Source of the DNA: Sisyra terminalis
Lineage: Eukaryota; Arthropoda; Insecta; Neuroptera; Sisyridae
Length of the DNA stretch: 64,000 nt
Reading direction: 5' to 3'
Assembly (NCBI GenBank): GCA_958496175.1
Contig: OY292274.1
Coordinates: 10,809,689 to 10,873,688, forward strand
Shown piece after piece: positions 12,186-23,368 of the stretch; position 1 is the stretch's first letter, and each line of letters starts with the position of its first letter. The notes beneath the pieces are model-generated. The model saw only the letters and a list, made by a program, of their open reading frames with translations, was not told the origin of the DNA and did no database searches. Both the position numbers and the translations under genes were made by a program.

Positions 12186-12336
12186 TGGAAGATTGCTTAG
12201 CAATCGAAATAAGTATCTGTGTAATTTGTCAGAAATACATTTGTCTGAGCATTTGTTCAAATTTATGTTCATAGTTTATCTTTGTAAATTATATTACATA
12301 AAAAAGACCACAACATATTTTATATATTGTATAAAT
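12186..12336 (+). repeat. Penelope terminal repeat with hammerhead-like remnant
   Basis: GGAAGATTGCTTAGCAATCG, then AAATAAGTATCTG, then GTTCAAATTTATGTTCATAG matches the arms of the palindromic repeats at 29555-30040 and 36705-37940. GATTGC-TTA-GCAATC is a perfect hairpin in the stem II position, followed by GAAA. This joins the palindrome family to a real Penelope RT in one locus. Confidence 0.75.
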
Positions 12337-12685
12337 CAGGGCTTCTTAAACTTTTTTCGATTCGTTACTCCATTTATGATTGCGAGTTTCCTGACGACCC
12401 CAAATAAACATAAACATTAGGAAACAATATACATATCGTATACGAATGAAAATATTTAGTTTTAAAAATCGTTTAGAAACATAAAAAAATTGCACAAAAA
12501 AATTATAGTTACAAAAATTATGTTCTACTTTTCATCCCAATTGCATTTTTTGTAATAATAGAAATAAAAGGGAATTCTGACCGTCTTAGTTCACTCGAAT
12601 ATATTTTAACGCAGTCGTTGAGTGGTAAGTATTAAATTAAAATTTAAGGAAAAAAATTAATGAGATGGATGTGCCTGTTTAAATA

Positions 12686-14013
12686 CAGTGGACCCCCGGC
12701 AATCCGACAAACAGTTTGCAGGGCAGAGTCGGATTAGCGAATTTATCGGATTATAGAGTACGGCCTAAGACCCCCTATAGTCCGGATTTTTTTCCGAAAG
12801 AGTACCTTGTAATCCGAAAAATTACAGATCCAATGATAAGATTCTGCATGTTATATACATATTATGTACTCTGAAGTACAAATCATACTTCATTATGTAT
12901 ATGTCAAATTTAGAAAATCAAACAACACAATAGAGAGCTTACGTTTTATTTACATTAGGACTTTACATTAGGATTACTTAACATTAGGAAATAATTGTGT
13001 ACAAACAAATGTACATACAAATAATCAAAAACTATTCATTTTATTGGTATTGATATTATTTTCTTGAGAAAAAAACATCAATATTTATTGTTTTATTATA
13101 AGGATTTGTTATTAGCTTTACCTATGTTATGAAGACAATTTTCTTAAGGGGGGAAGAAACTGGTCTAGAATTTTGAAGAAACCGATTTTTTTTTGTCTTA
13201 AAAAGTACTTTAGGGTCTTAAAAATAACATACCAAAGGATGGATTCCGGCAAAAATGTCTGAATGCTCAAACTTTCGCAGATTAAAGGTAAGTATACAGG
13301 CATTTAATATGATTTTATAGTACTTAAAACTTTAAACGCGTTTTTCTCGAAATCACTTTTTTTGAACTGACCGAAGACATAACTCGAGCAAATCTTCACC
13401 GATCTATACGAAATTTTGACAGTACATTCGAAATACCTTTCTCCGAAGACGTACGTGGGATTTTTTTTTATATTGCATAGTTTTTTTTTATCAACAATTT
13501 TGTCGTTTTTTTATAGTGAAAATTTCAATGTTTTGTTCAAACGTGCACCATTTCGCGAAAAAACAAAATATCGAAAAAATCCTGCGTACGCCTCTTGCTG
13601 TTGTTATATAGAAACTAAAAATTTTCAGGATTTTGTTCCAGGACCAAAACTAAGGAGGTTACATCTTCGGCTATGGACCCGTCTAAAAAATGAGGCGCCT
13701 CCGAAGAAATGCTGGACAGCCGCCATTTTGAATTTAATTGACACGAAAAAATTTGTATTTGTATAGTAAAACCTAAATTATAAAACCTCTTTCACAGATT
13801 TTCGATTGATCTTTTTGTTGAGTCACAAAAAATTCATAACTTATGCCCATTTTTTCACGCTCTAGACCAGCTTCCCCCCTTAATAGTAGTATTTTTTTCT
13901 CTCTGTGTAGCGAAGATTGTCAAAAAAATATTCAATACATAAAAATTAATAGACTATGTCGGATTACAAGGGGTGTCGGATTAGCCGAGAGCCGAATTAT
14001 CGGGGATTCACTG
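12686..14013. mobile_element. pogo/Tigger-like element with TA target duplication
   Basis: Left terminus CAGTGGACCCCCGGCAATCC; right terminus, read inwards, CAGTGAATCCCCGATAATTC; subterminal GTCGGATTA and TAATCCGACA also match. TA flanks both ends (12684-12685, 14014-14015). Without the nested TTAA element it is about 590 bp, so it is a deletion derivative with no transposase. Confidence 0.75.
13148..13879. mobile_element. TTAA-flanked element nested in the pogo-like element
   Basis: TTAA at 13144-13147 and 13880-13883 enclose inverted ends GGGGGGAAG and CTTCCCCCC; the next bases on each side are also inverted (CTGGTCTAGA, with AAA inserted on the left). TTAA duplications are typical of piggyBac and Kolobok elements. 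The inner open frame (13416-13766) has no recognisable transposase domain. Confidence 0.75.
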
Positions 14014-14095
14014 TATTTGATATTAAAATCTCTCGCATCCCCAGAATTTTGCTACGCCACCTCATTTGAAGCCGGACCCATAGTTTAAGAATTAG

Positions 14096-15180
14096 CTTAA
14101 GAATAGTTTTAGAATTTAGAAGTCCAGTCTTTATACGAAAAATTTAAAATAAAATAGCGATTAGGTTTTATAAGAACACTGTAGATGTGTTTTACATATA
14201 GTCGTTGTATGTTGAAAACTGATCCAATTTAGGTTTTAAAAAAACATTTTTTTCCGAACTGTTCTTTCCCATTTTACATATTGTTTCAATATTATATAAC
14301 AAACGATCATTTAAAAGAAAAAAAAAGTATAAACATTACCACTTTAGTAGATTCTTTAGGCTTATTTTTAAATCCACACCCCATTTTCGACACGTAAATC
14401 GTAACAATGTAATCCAAATGTATGCGTTTTAAATTTTCCACCGATTTCACAAATAATTAACGATTGTGAGCCACATTTCAGACGAAGCTTTTTAGTATTA
14501 AATACGTCATAATATAATTAATTGAACATTTCACATTAAAATATTTTGCATTTATTGCAAGCCGTTCGTATATTTGAGTTGTAAATTGGGTTAACAAAGA
14601 ATAAAAATAGAATAAAACGAAACGTTTCGAATTGACGAAGCTTTAATGCTTCATATGTGTTACTGGACAATAAATCCCTGTATATAGTTTTATTTGCACG
14701 GAGAGTCTATTTTTTTTTTTTTTTTTGGTGAATGGAAAATTGAAAATCACACCACACGTAAGGTGGGTGAGAAAAGTTTCGAATCCCATGGGATGAAATC
14801 AATGAATATTTGATTTTATTGTGAGACAGAAACCTGATTTTCACATTTTCATTATTTAGATGTGCTACTGGGCCTGTGTCACATTATTGATGCATAAGAA
14901 GTCTCATTTTGTACATTAACTAATGGAAATAAAGTGTTGGTGATAAATGTATTCAATTTTATAAAAATATATAATTATATAACAAGAGCGTTAATCATGC
15001 ATTCAAAAACGTCAAATGACAAATCTGATGTGATAAAAGTTCCATCAAAAATATACCATACAACTCAAATATTTTATTTAATCTTTGTATTTAACGTGAA
15101 AGCTGTGAGCTTTTTTTCTTCAAAATTCTTGTTAAATATATTACGTAATGCATGTTGATTAAGTCCTTGTCTTTTTTAAA
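14096..15180. other. intronic sequence, nothing recognised
   Basis: Contains an 18-base T-run at about 14710. No gene or element ends found. Confidence 0.45.
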
Positions 15181-15181
15181 A

Positions 15182-15341
15182 TATAATAATTAAATTGTGG
15201 GCAATAAGGACGAAGTTTCTTGTAGAATATTATTTATTTTATCCCTGAAGAAGTCAGGAATGACTGACGAAACGTTGGCGATAAAATAAATAATATTCTA
15301 CAAAAAGCTTTGTCGTTATTGCCCACAATTTAATTATTATA
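15182..15341. repeat. 160-bp palindrome around a hammerhead-like motif
   Basis: Arms 15182-15240 and 15281-15341 are inverted copies (TAGAATATTATTTATTTTAT, ATTGTGGGCAATAA). Between them lies CTGAAGA (15245-15251), hairpin GTCAG-GAATGA-CTGAC, GAAAC (15269-15273), GTTGG. The single central motif has T to A in the conserved CTGATGA core. Confidence 0.75.
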
Positions 15342-16407
15342 TATTACGTAATTTTCACAAATTTTCAATGGTTTTTCAGGAGAACTTATTTTAAATAAAC
15401 GGAACGATTTTCCGTTAAGATACAGTTTTAAAAAAAACATAGAAGGTGTTTGTTGGAAAAATGGTGAATCCATTTTTGAGTTTCATATAAATGCTTACAG
15501 ATTGTTTGATGTTTTGTCAAAAATTTGAGTTATTAATTCGAAAATGGTTTGTATGAAAATGATAGTTCAACAACCACTGATAAGAAAAATAAGTGCATAA
15601 AACTATGTTTATAAATGTATTGATGCCAATCAACTATTGGGCAAAATAACTTGATTGAAATGATTTAATACTTAATTAAATTTAATATGTTTGTTCTCTG
15701 CACAAACGGCAAAGGATATTTTCATTATACGTAACGTCCCTATTGACATCAAAGTAGTCAATCATTAATAATATTAAACGAAACCCCTGGCTAAATTACA
15801 GCGCAAACATTTAACACAATCACCAACAAAATACTGATTGCATAATGTAAATTAACCAACCATAAGAAGACTTTAATAAATTAATGAAAAAATATCAATT
15901 AAAACAAATCTGTATTCAATAAAATATGTAACATTTTACTGAAAGGTCAACGAAACGATTAAATCCACTGAATTGCTATGAAAATTAGACTTGATTAAAG
16001 GGAAGCCATTTGTTAATGAAAGAAAATTGTAGATTAGAGAGAAAATTAACAACAACCCCTGCACTTTAATTGAATCTTAAACAATTACGATTTACTTGAT
16101 AAATTCATTCTCAGATTTCATCTAACGTACATTTTTCCTGGGACTTTACGAATGATTAATTCGGAATAGTATCGAGTGCAGTACATTCCCCTGATAATTT
16201 ACAAGCGTGGCTCACAGATCAGGGAATTGCGATTTATATGAAATCGATAAAGAAATGTTGAATTTTTTCAATATAAAAGACACAAAGTTGACGGAAAATA
16301 CTAAAATGATTTATTTCGGGATGCATTTGAACGAAAATTAGCTAACAAATGATTTTAGAAAATTGAAAAATCAATTATTCAATTCAAATAAAATTTAAAT
16401 TTTATAA
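15342..16407. other. intronic sequence, nothing recognised
   Basis: No repeats or genes supported on either strand. Confidence 0.45.
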
Positions 16408-16690
16408 TAGATGATAAAATTCAGATCTCAGCTTTTATTTTTTTTAAATAAGAAGATAATTCAGGTTGTTTAAGATCAGTTTTTTTATTTAATATTTTTA
16501 CTATTCAATTAGCTACGTTTCGTTACGTATCGTAATTCATCAGCCTTCTTGATTCACAAAAATATTATATTTTTGTGAATCAAGAAACCTGATGAAGTAA
16601 CGATACGTAACGAAACGTAGCTAATTGAATAGTAAAAATATTGAATAAAAAAATCGACCTTAAACAACCTGAATTGTCTTCTTATTCAAA
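16408..16690. repeat. palindromic repeat with hammerhead-like motifs, copy 2
   Basis: Second copy of the repeat at 4275-4580. The plus arm carries CTGATGA (16589-16595) and GAAAC (16612-16616), but stem II has decayed (GTAAC/GTAAC). The minus arm (16511-16549) keeps CTGATGA, ATTAC-GATAC-GTAAC and GAAAC. Confidence 0.7.
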
Positions 16691-18033
16691 TTTTATGCTT
16701 CTGTATCAATATTATGATATAATGGATACGATTTGAATACTTTAATAGTCTGAACAAAGCTTATTAGATTTAGCTTTGACAAATTCAGTATAACTCAATT
16801 TAAAAAAAATGATGAAAAAAATTAGGTCAACTTTTGACTGGAGAAAAATGATTTTTCTTTTGAGATTTGGCTTCAAAATATCCTAAAATATCTGCTTTAA
16901 TAACAACGCAACATTATCATTTTTTGTATTTATGTTTATAAACGTGTTTTCGAGCGGTATAAAGCGCTAACGATTTATTTAACCAAGTCTTTTTGAACAC
17001 AGTATTTATTTAAAACGCTCTTTATATATCGCATCAATTATTTATGAATACTTAAAGACGTCGTGTGTACTTCAAAGATGTAATCGTTACACGAGAGATC
17101 CCATTTTTCGGGAAGAAATGAGAATTTCTATTTTTAACCCAAAGCTACATATACGTAATGGCTTGAAATAGACTCTTTTATTACCGCAAACATAGCGTTC
17201 CCGTATTAACTGTGAATATTACATCACTTGTATTTATAAAAATTTAATATTAAACGAACATGATAGAATTAAAACCAAATATCAACAATTTTGCAACAAA
17301 AAAATCACTGGTGTAACAACACAAAATTACTGGAACAGTTTTGTGAGATTTTTGAAAATAATTAAATCCACTGATTATACTACATATGAAACTTTTGATT
17401 TAAACAAATCAGTTAATTAAATTAACGTCAATTAAGTAGTTAACGAATGTGGGAGCGAATTATAGAACGTAAGTGACGCGAAGACCGAAAATTTCGAGAA
17501 CGCGACGCGAGTAAAAACGCCGGTCAACTGAGCAGTGTGAGTTTTGGGTGAGATTGAAATAAATACGATCTAAAGGAAGTGATTCATGAATAAGGAGGGT
17601 ATTTATATTTATAATCTGTCATTGAGTTGTATGGCTCTAACTCACTAATCCGCTCTGAATAGAAAGCTTCGTGGATCTCAGGCTGAAAAGGATCTCAGGA
17701 ATTTGATAAATCCTTCGCTTCATTGTTACAGAATATTTTATTGAAAATTAATAACAACATTTTTGAAAAATATTACCAAAAATTTTTGTTTTCGAGAACG
17801 GAATAAAAACGTCGTGGGGATATGGGGAAAAATCTAAGAAAAAGAACCGGACCATTGGACAAGGAAATATGCAATTTATTTCATCGACTTTATAGAAAGC
17901 TTTTGATTAGTTAAATGATGGATATTCTTCGAGAAATTGTAGTCCACTGACGGAAAAGACGATTGATCTATAACTTATGCATGTAACAAGATGTGCAAAA
18001 GCACCAACTGCACAAAATTTAAGGAGTGATTAG
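16691..18033. other. intronic sequence; only the CpG-dense patch stands out
   Basis: Apart from the CpG cluster at 17440-17545 nothing was recognised here. Confidence 0.45.
17440..17545 (-). promoter_or_regulatory. CpG-dense island with initiator-like TCAGTTG
   Basis: This segment has about ten CpG dinucleotides in 50 bases (ACGCGACGCG, ACGCCGG) in otherwise AT-rich intron. On the minus strand, TCAGTTG (17531-17525) matches the arthropod initiator. Counting its A as +1, CGTTC falls at +28 to +32, four of five positions of the DPE consensus. It could be an alternative dlg1 promoter or first non-coding exon; on the plus strand it also carries GTAAGT (17469-17474). No coding sequence seen. Inference only. 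Confidence 0.3.
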
Positions 18034-18037
18034 TCAA

Positions 18038-18496
18038 GGGGGCATTCCATGAGAAATAGGAAAATGACTTTGAATTAATAATTCCTCTTATTATTTTAAA
18101 TTTAACCCTTACTTATAATAAAAATTATAAATTTTACTAACATCAAAAGAATTTTTTCTAAAACAATAAAAAATCGATTTTTTGGTTTGGCTAACATTCG
18201 AGTACAAGTTAGTACATGTATGAAAAAATATTCAGAACTTTTCAATGATTTTATTTAAGTTTATTCTGTGCATCTACATTTCAGGAGTCAACCTTATAAA
18301 TTTAAAGTTAGTCGGTTCAACCGTTCTTGAGAATATGATGGAGACAATTTTGAAAAGCACAGTTTTGAGAAAAACGCATTTAAAGTACGGTTAAAATTAT
18401 AACGACTTTTTTATCATTGCGACGACTTACGATTTGAAAAAAAATCACTTTACCACATTATTCTAGTATTGTTAAGGAAACCATTAAGGAGCCCCC
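18038..18496. mobile_element. possible TTAA-type miniature element
   Basis: Ends AAGGGGGCATTCC-like on the left (18036) and GGAGCCCCC-TTAA on the right (18488-18500); left target TCAA would be a mutated TTAA. Interior GAGAAAAACGCATTTAAAG resembles, in inverse, the interior of the nested element at 13148. Tentative. Confidence 0.4.
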
Positions 18497-18754
18497 TTAA
18501 ACTAAAATGATCATAAATATTTTGCTAAGAGTGGGCGACAAACTAGTTCATGTCATGCAATAACTGAATCTATCTAATAAACTAAAAAAAAATGACTTAA
18601 CTCATACTAATTTAATGAATAAGGGGGATAATTATAAACAACTATCACATTCGTCACATTTAAAGCATTCCATTATTTGTACCAGCCAATAATTGCTTAT
18701 GGTACAAAAAAAATAAATAAAAAGTGATTCCAAAATGTAAGTTTTATGTACTTA

Positions 18755-18835
18755 CTAGAGTATCCAGTGCACATTGTACCACCTAAAATTGAATTGCGAA
18801 AATTAATTGATATCGGTAATATTGGCACATTTATA
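18755..18835 (+). repeat. short dispersed repeat shared with 2570-2656
   Basis: About 80 bases similar to 2570-2656 (CTAAAATTGAATTGCRAAAA, AATTAATTGATATCGGTAAT). No function seen. Confidence 0.6.
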
Positions 18836-18968
18836 ATGATTAATATGGACACAATTAAACACACATATATTTACATAGATTCATTTCAAAAAAAACACTG
18901 AACATAATAAAACCCATATCCATACAAAAATTCATACAATTTCACTTTTTCCTGAGTTTATGGACATA

Positions 18969-19728
18969 CAAGCGGCCCTCGACTTTCTGACATTCTACGG
19001 TTATACAATTTGCTATTTCGTACATGTTTAAAGGTCTCATTTTTTATTCCTATAATAATGAAATTATAAAATATTTGAATTTTCAGAAAACGGTGAGTCT
19101 TCTGCTTCTATCGCCGTTTGTATGGTGTAAATAGATCTACGATATATTCAATTTTGAAAAACAAGAGTATAATAATAAGAGAATAAGTAATAGAATCCGT
19201 TCAAAGATACAAATATATCTTCAAAATATTTTTCCAAAAGACACGGCATAGTGATGGATAAAATGAAAAGATTTTTGTCATCATAATGTTACTTTGATTT
19301 TTTCAATTATTCAAGCTAAGGCTCTTAGTTTGCAGAAATAATGGAAGACGATTAAATAAAGATCCAAACTTAATATTTTCAGCAAGCAATGACAATCGTG
19401 GAAGAATATGATCTCCATGGAAAACGTATATCTCAATTCCGTAGAGCAGTTGAGAAAAACACCGCATGTAAAAGAAATCTTTACCAAAAAAAAAAAAATT
19501 AAAAAAATGGGAGGAATTCAATTGACTATTTCCCCTGATAATTTTTTAAAGTAAACACCTGAAAGTACTTAATACGTCTCTTTAACATCATAATATTTAC
19601 ATATTATTGATAAATAAATACTTCAAGACGCAGCTTTCGGTGCATATTTTTTTACAATTCTTTACTTTCTAACATTCAACATCCACATATACTTCGACGA
19701 ACCAATTATGTGCGAAAGTCGAGGGCTG
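18969..19728. mobile_element. pogo/Tigger-like 760-bp element, TA target
   Basis: Left end CAAGCGGCCCTCGACTTTC, right end (inverted) CAGCCCTCGACTTTCGCAC, each flanked by TA (18967-18968, 19729-19730). No transposase recognised; the open frame at 19303-19521 has no known domain. Confidence 0.7.
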
Positions 19729-19730
19729 TA

Positions 19731-20965
19731 CATTGATATTTCTGCGTTATTCTTTGGGCCAATTCGTTTCTAAGATCGTTATTAGTCAGGAATTGAATGC
19801 TTACTAGGAATGATCTTGTTTTTTCTTCAATACATTTTTAAATAGAACATTTGTTTCTTTTCTTGTCATTTGGTACTTTAGAACATGGTTACGGTGGCTC
19901 ATCTACCGAATTATTACAATGTAGCTGGTTAAATGTGCTTCATTGATGTTCAAATCTTACTTTGGTAAATATTTTTATCTTTTCTGTGCTATAGTTTGGA
20001 GTGAACCACAGTCTTTATGTCAACGTGCAATGTGCAATATATTAGTTGTTTGATGAATTAGTTTCTCTTCTTTTTTCAGAATTTAAATTTGTGTATGAAG
20101 GTTTCAAGATGTTTCTTTTTAATTAATTTGTCGACCCTCTTTGTGTTCTGGAACTCATAAAAGTTTTGATAATTTTGATTTTCTGGTAATTGTTTAGTAC
20201 TGGTTGTAATTTTGTAAATAACTGCTGCCCTTTCACTATTCTATACACTTTTTACGCATTTGCTAAATATAATAAAAAAATATTCCTAAAATATTTACAC
20301 CATTTCGGCCATAATTCTATAAATATCATATATCAGCCATTTTTCAGTTATAAATAGTGTAAAAACCCGACTTTCCTTTATACACATAAGGTACGATAAC
20401 AAATTTTTTAATGTTGCACTTTTGATTTCCAATAAATGTTTTGAAGGTTCAAGTTTATCATTGAACAAAGTTTCACCGAAATTGGAAGCCAAAAAATTAC
20501 TTTCGACATAAATAAAACCTTCAAATATGTATTGAAACAATTTTCAATAATTTAAAAGTCAAACATTCTGAAACAGTAACCGATAAATATCTATTAGCAT
20601 TTTGAATAATTAAAGCACTAAAGAGAAAAGTTTAAATCAATATTACATCGTAATTACCGTCAATATCATTATGGTTTTGATACGAATCTATTGGAAAAAT
20701 TTTTAAGGCAAAATTGATTATCTGGATACTTCATTCAGATTATTAATTTTAAAGTTTGTGATTTTTCTACCACTTTGAAACTTGTAGCGATTGAAATTAA
20801 TAGAAATCCGATGGAACAAGTTTGGACGATTTTGGTGGGTAAATTAATATTAATATTATTAATATTAATATTATTAATATTATATTAATATTAATATTAA
20901 TTTAATAAATTATTTTTTAGGGGTTTTCTAAAGCAAAGGAGTCTTATCTATTACCAAATGTGTAG
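19731..20965. other. intronic sequence with a TTAATA-type simple repeat
   Basis: Nothing coding. Simple repeat of TTAATA/TTAATATTA units at about 20838-20910. Confidence 0.5.
20838..20910. repeat. simple repeat (TTAATATTA)n
   Basis: Uninterrupted alternation of AATATTATT and TTAATATTA units over about 70 bases. Confidence 0.9.
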
Positions 20966-21510
20966 CACAGGGGCCATCAAATGGTGGGCCCACGAAGAAT
21001 AAATAAAACAAAAATTTAGACATGGTGTAGTTATTTTTTCGGCCACCATTAGCGCCATTGTCGCTAAGAATTGTACTGTAATTTTATGTACTGAATTGTT
21101 GGTTGTTCATTTTTTTGTTATTGTAATTCAGTGAGGCTATAGCACTCAAAACGTTACATTTATGTTCTTCATAAAATTTAATACTTTTAATATAACATAA
21201 ATTCATTATTAATTAACTCTACTTAAGTTTAGGAAACAGTTTTCCATTAAAATTATTAATCCCCTGTGAATTATATGAAAATGTTTATGTGAATTATATG
21301 AATTATATGAAATGTGTTTTGACGCTTATATTATTCATACTTGTATACTATTGACACTTGAGTCCTCTATACTGTGCCCTGATTTTGTGGACGACTTTGC
21401 AATACAGCGTTCGTTCTCCTGTTATTTATACTTCGTGGGTGGACCACTGACGCATTTTGTACCGACCGCGAGAATAAGCAACTTGCACTACAGAGTATGT
21501 AACTAAAGAA

Positions 21511-21945
21511 AAATCATTTCTTGAAGAAGTTACACGAAAAGAAAACGTAGCTGCCATTAATTTCTTAACGGATATTTTTAAACCAATCAATGACCTGAAC
21601 CTAAAGCTCATATGAGAAGTAAAAAGTTTTTGCGATAACTCGATCTCTTTATTATTGATCTTCGTAATAAGTTTCGACATAGGTTCCTATTTGAGGGCCA
21701 ACTCGCCATGTGGATCCTGCGAGACCTTTTCCAGTGATGTAATCTGAATCAAATTTGTGAGTGGTAATAAATATCCAGAACTACAAAAATTAACTTTGAA
21801 ACTTCTTACTTTGTTTGGGTCAACATATATTTGTGAAGCGGCATTTTCGAAAATGAACTTCATTATGAATACATTTCGATTTAGACTTACTGATAAATAT
21901 CTCCCGATTTTAATGCCAATAGTTTGCAATTTTATTTTTCATTGA
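21511..21945 (+). pseudogene. hAT transposase C-terminal remnant
   Basis: Bases 21511-21612 read KSFLEEVTRKENVAA, then INFLTDIFKPINDLNLKL, then stop. After a broken stretch, 21757-21945 read NKYPELQKLTLKLLTLFGST, YICEAAFSKMN and FRFRLTDKYL. The YP.L...L.LFGSTY.CE.AFS.MN block is the conserved C-terminal dimerisation region of hAT transposases of the Charlie/ZBED-like type. Upstream, CAGGGGCCATCAAATGGTGG at about 20969 may be the 5' terminus. Frameshifts and stops show it is inactive. Confidence 0.8.
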
Positions 21946-22089
21946 TATGTGAAAAAATATCTTTATTATTTTCGTAATTACATTTGTTTATTATTTTTTC
22001 TATGAAATGTTGTGCGGACTGCAATGATCATTTTATTTTTTAAAACGAACCCCGGACGAAACTAATTGGTGACTCCTGGAGTAGCAAGA

Positions 22090-23152
22090 TTTCGTAAGAA
22101 TATTTAACGGAAATTGGTATCACTTCCTCCCTTCACATTTTGTAGTTGTTTTAAGTTTTATCACTCTCGATTAGTATGACTTGGAAAACTTAAAATTATC
22201 GAATTCGAACTGGAAATAACTCTTTTGGCGATATTGCACTTGGATAAGTATTGAAAATGTATTAGGTGGAAAATTTTACGTTACTATTCTGTGCAGCTCG
22301 AAATGCATACAATACCGAATTTTCATTCCTTCTAGCCTTTATCAAATGATTTAAATATGATATTATTTTATAATTTTCTATTGGTCATAAAGACTGTGGT
22401 TCTTTTATCCAATTTGATGGTAAGAATCTAACATGATAGAAAACACTCCCATTGGTGTATCTCCCATAGGTGTAACATTATATTGTCTTTATATGAGAGC
22501 TTTTATCTTTTATGTATTAACAAGCCACTCTTTATAATACAGCTTTTCGATCCTCTTAAAAATTTTCAAGTTTTAAAATTATTCTACCTGGTTCCTTCAC
22601 AACATTGAATAGAAAACTGTAATAATAAAATTTAAAAAAAAAACGACATGCAAAAAACAGTTTTTAAACACAAGAGCTTTTCACCTTTGATGAAAACCAA
22701 TTGCAGTTCATAGACCTAGGTGGTAAAAGCATTTCAAGTACATTCTTCACTTGTTGAAGAGTCAAATCTTTTATTTTCGACCCTTTCATTTAAAGTGAAG
22801 TAATTCAAGGCGACTTATATGAAAAGAACAAAAAAATGAAATTTAAATGGCAAAAAATTGCTCTACAATCTTAAAAATAAAAACTTCAATAATTTCATAA
22901 GTACGCACGTGAAAAAAAAGGCAAAAAGCAAGGTAATGCCCGTTTTTTTACTTACTTGTTTTGATTCTGCTCCCAATAAAGGTGTATGTGCCTGTAACAA
23001 AAAAAGATTGAATGAAAAATATTGAATAAAAATCTTAAAGTTATATAATTTAATGCATTGTTGTGAAAAATGGTGTAATGAATGGAGTATATTTTCTTTT
23101 GACAAAATATTTTAATTACCTTGCCATTTTAAGTGAATGAATAACTATTATT
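22090..23152. other. intronic sequence, nothing recognised
   Basis: No gene or repeat border supported. Confidence 0.45.
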
Positions 23153-23368
23153 GATGGTATAAAAGACTATTTAGTATTGCTTTATGAAAAATGTGTTGAA
23201 AGGTATAAGTTTTGAATATTCTGCAGAAAAATAAGCTTTAAAAGTATGTTTCGTAATGTGAGAAAATTTGCTTAATTATGTCTTTACGAACTTTGTCGAC
23301 AAAAATAACAACTTTGGTATTTTATCAGTTAAAAAATAATCGCCGATATTTATTAAACTTATTTGTTA
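23153..23368 (+). repeat. left copy of a ~215-bp direct duplication
   Basis: Aligns end to end with 25291-25501: GATGGTATAAAAGA, AAAGGTATAAGTTTTGAATA, AAATAATCGCCGATATTTAT, TTAAACTTATTTGTTA. Small differences only. It immediately precedes the element at 23369. Confidence 0.9.

Larger units (their letters stand above)
12338..14094. mobile_element. possible hAT (Charlie-like) element, interrupted
   Basis: CAGGGCTTCTTAAACTTTTT at 12338 is close to the well-known hAT/Charlie terminus CAGGGGTTCTCAAACTTTTT, and GTTTAAGAATTAG at about 14082-14094 could be the opposite end. The pogo-like element at 12686-14013 would then be inserted in it. No 8-bp target duplication is visible and no transposase, so the right border is uncertain. 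Confidence 0.35.

Noticed and set aside
13416..13766. 116-codon open frame
   Set aside because: Lies wholly inside the TTAA-flanked miniature element and shows no transposase motif or coding-like composition.
15220..15300. Treating the 20-bp stem around the 15245 motif as hammerhead stem I or III
   Set aside because: The stem would join the strand before CTGANGA to the strand after GAAA, which is not compatible with hammerhead topology; the stem belongs to the surrounding palindrome instead.
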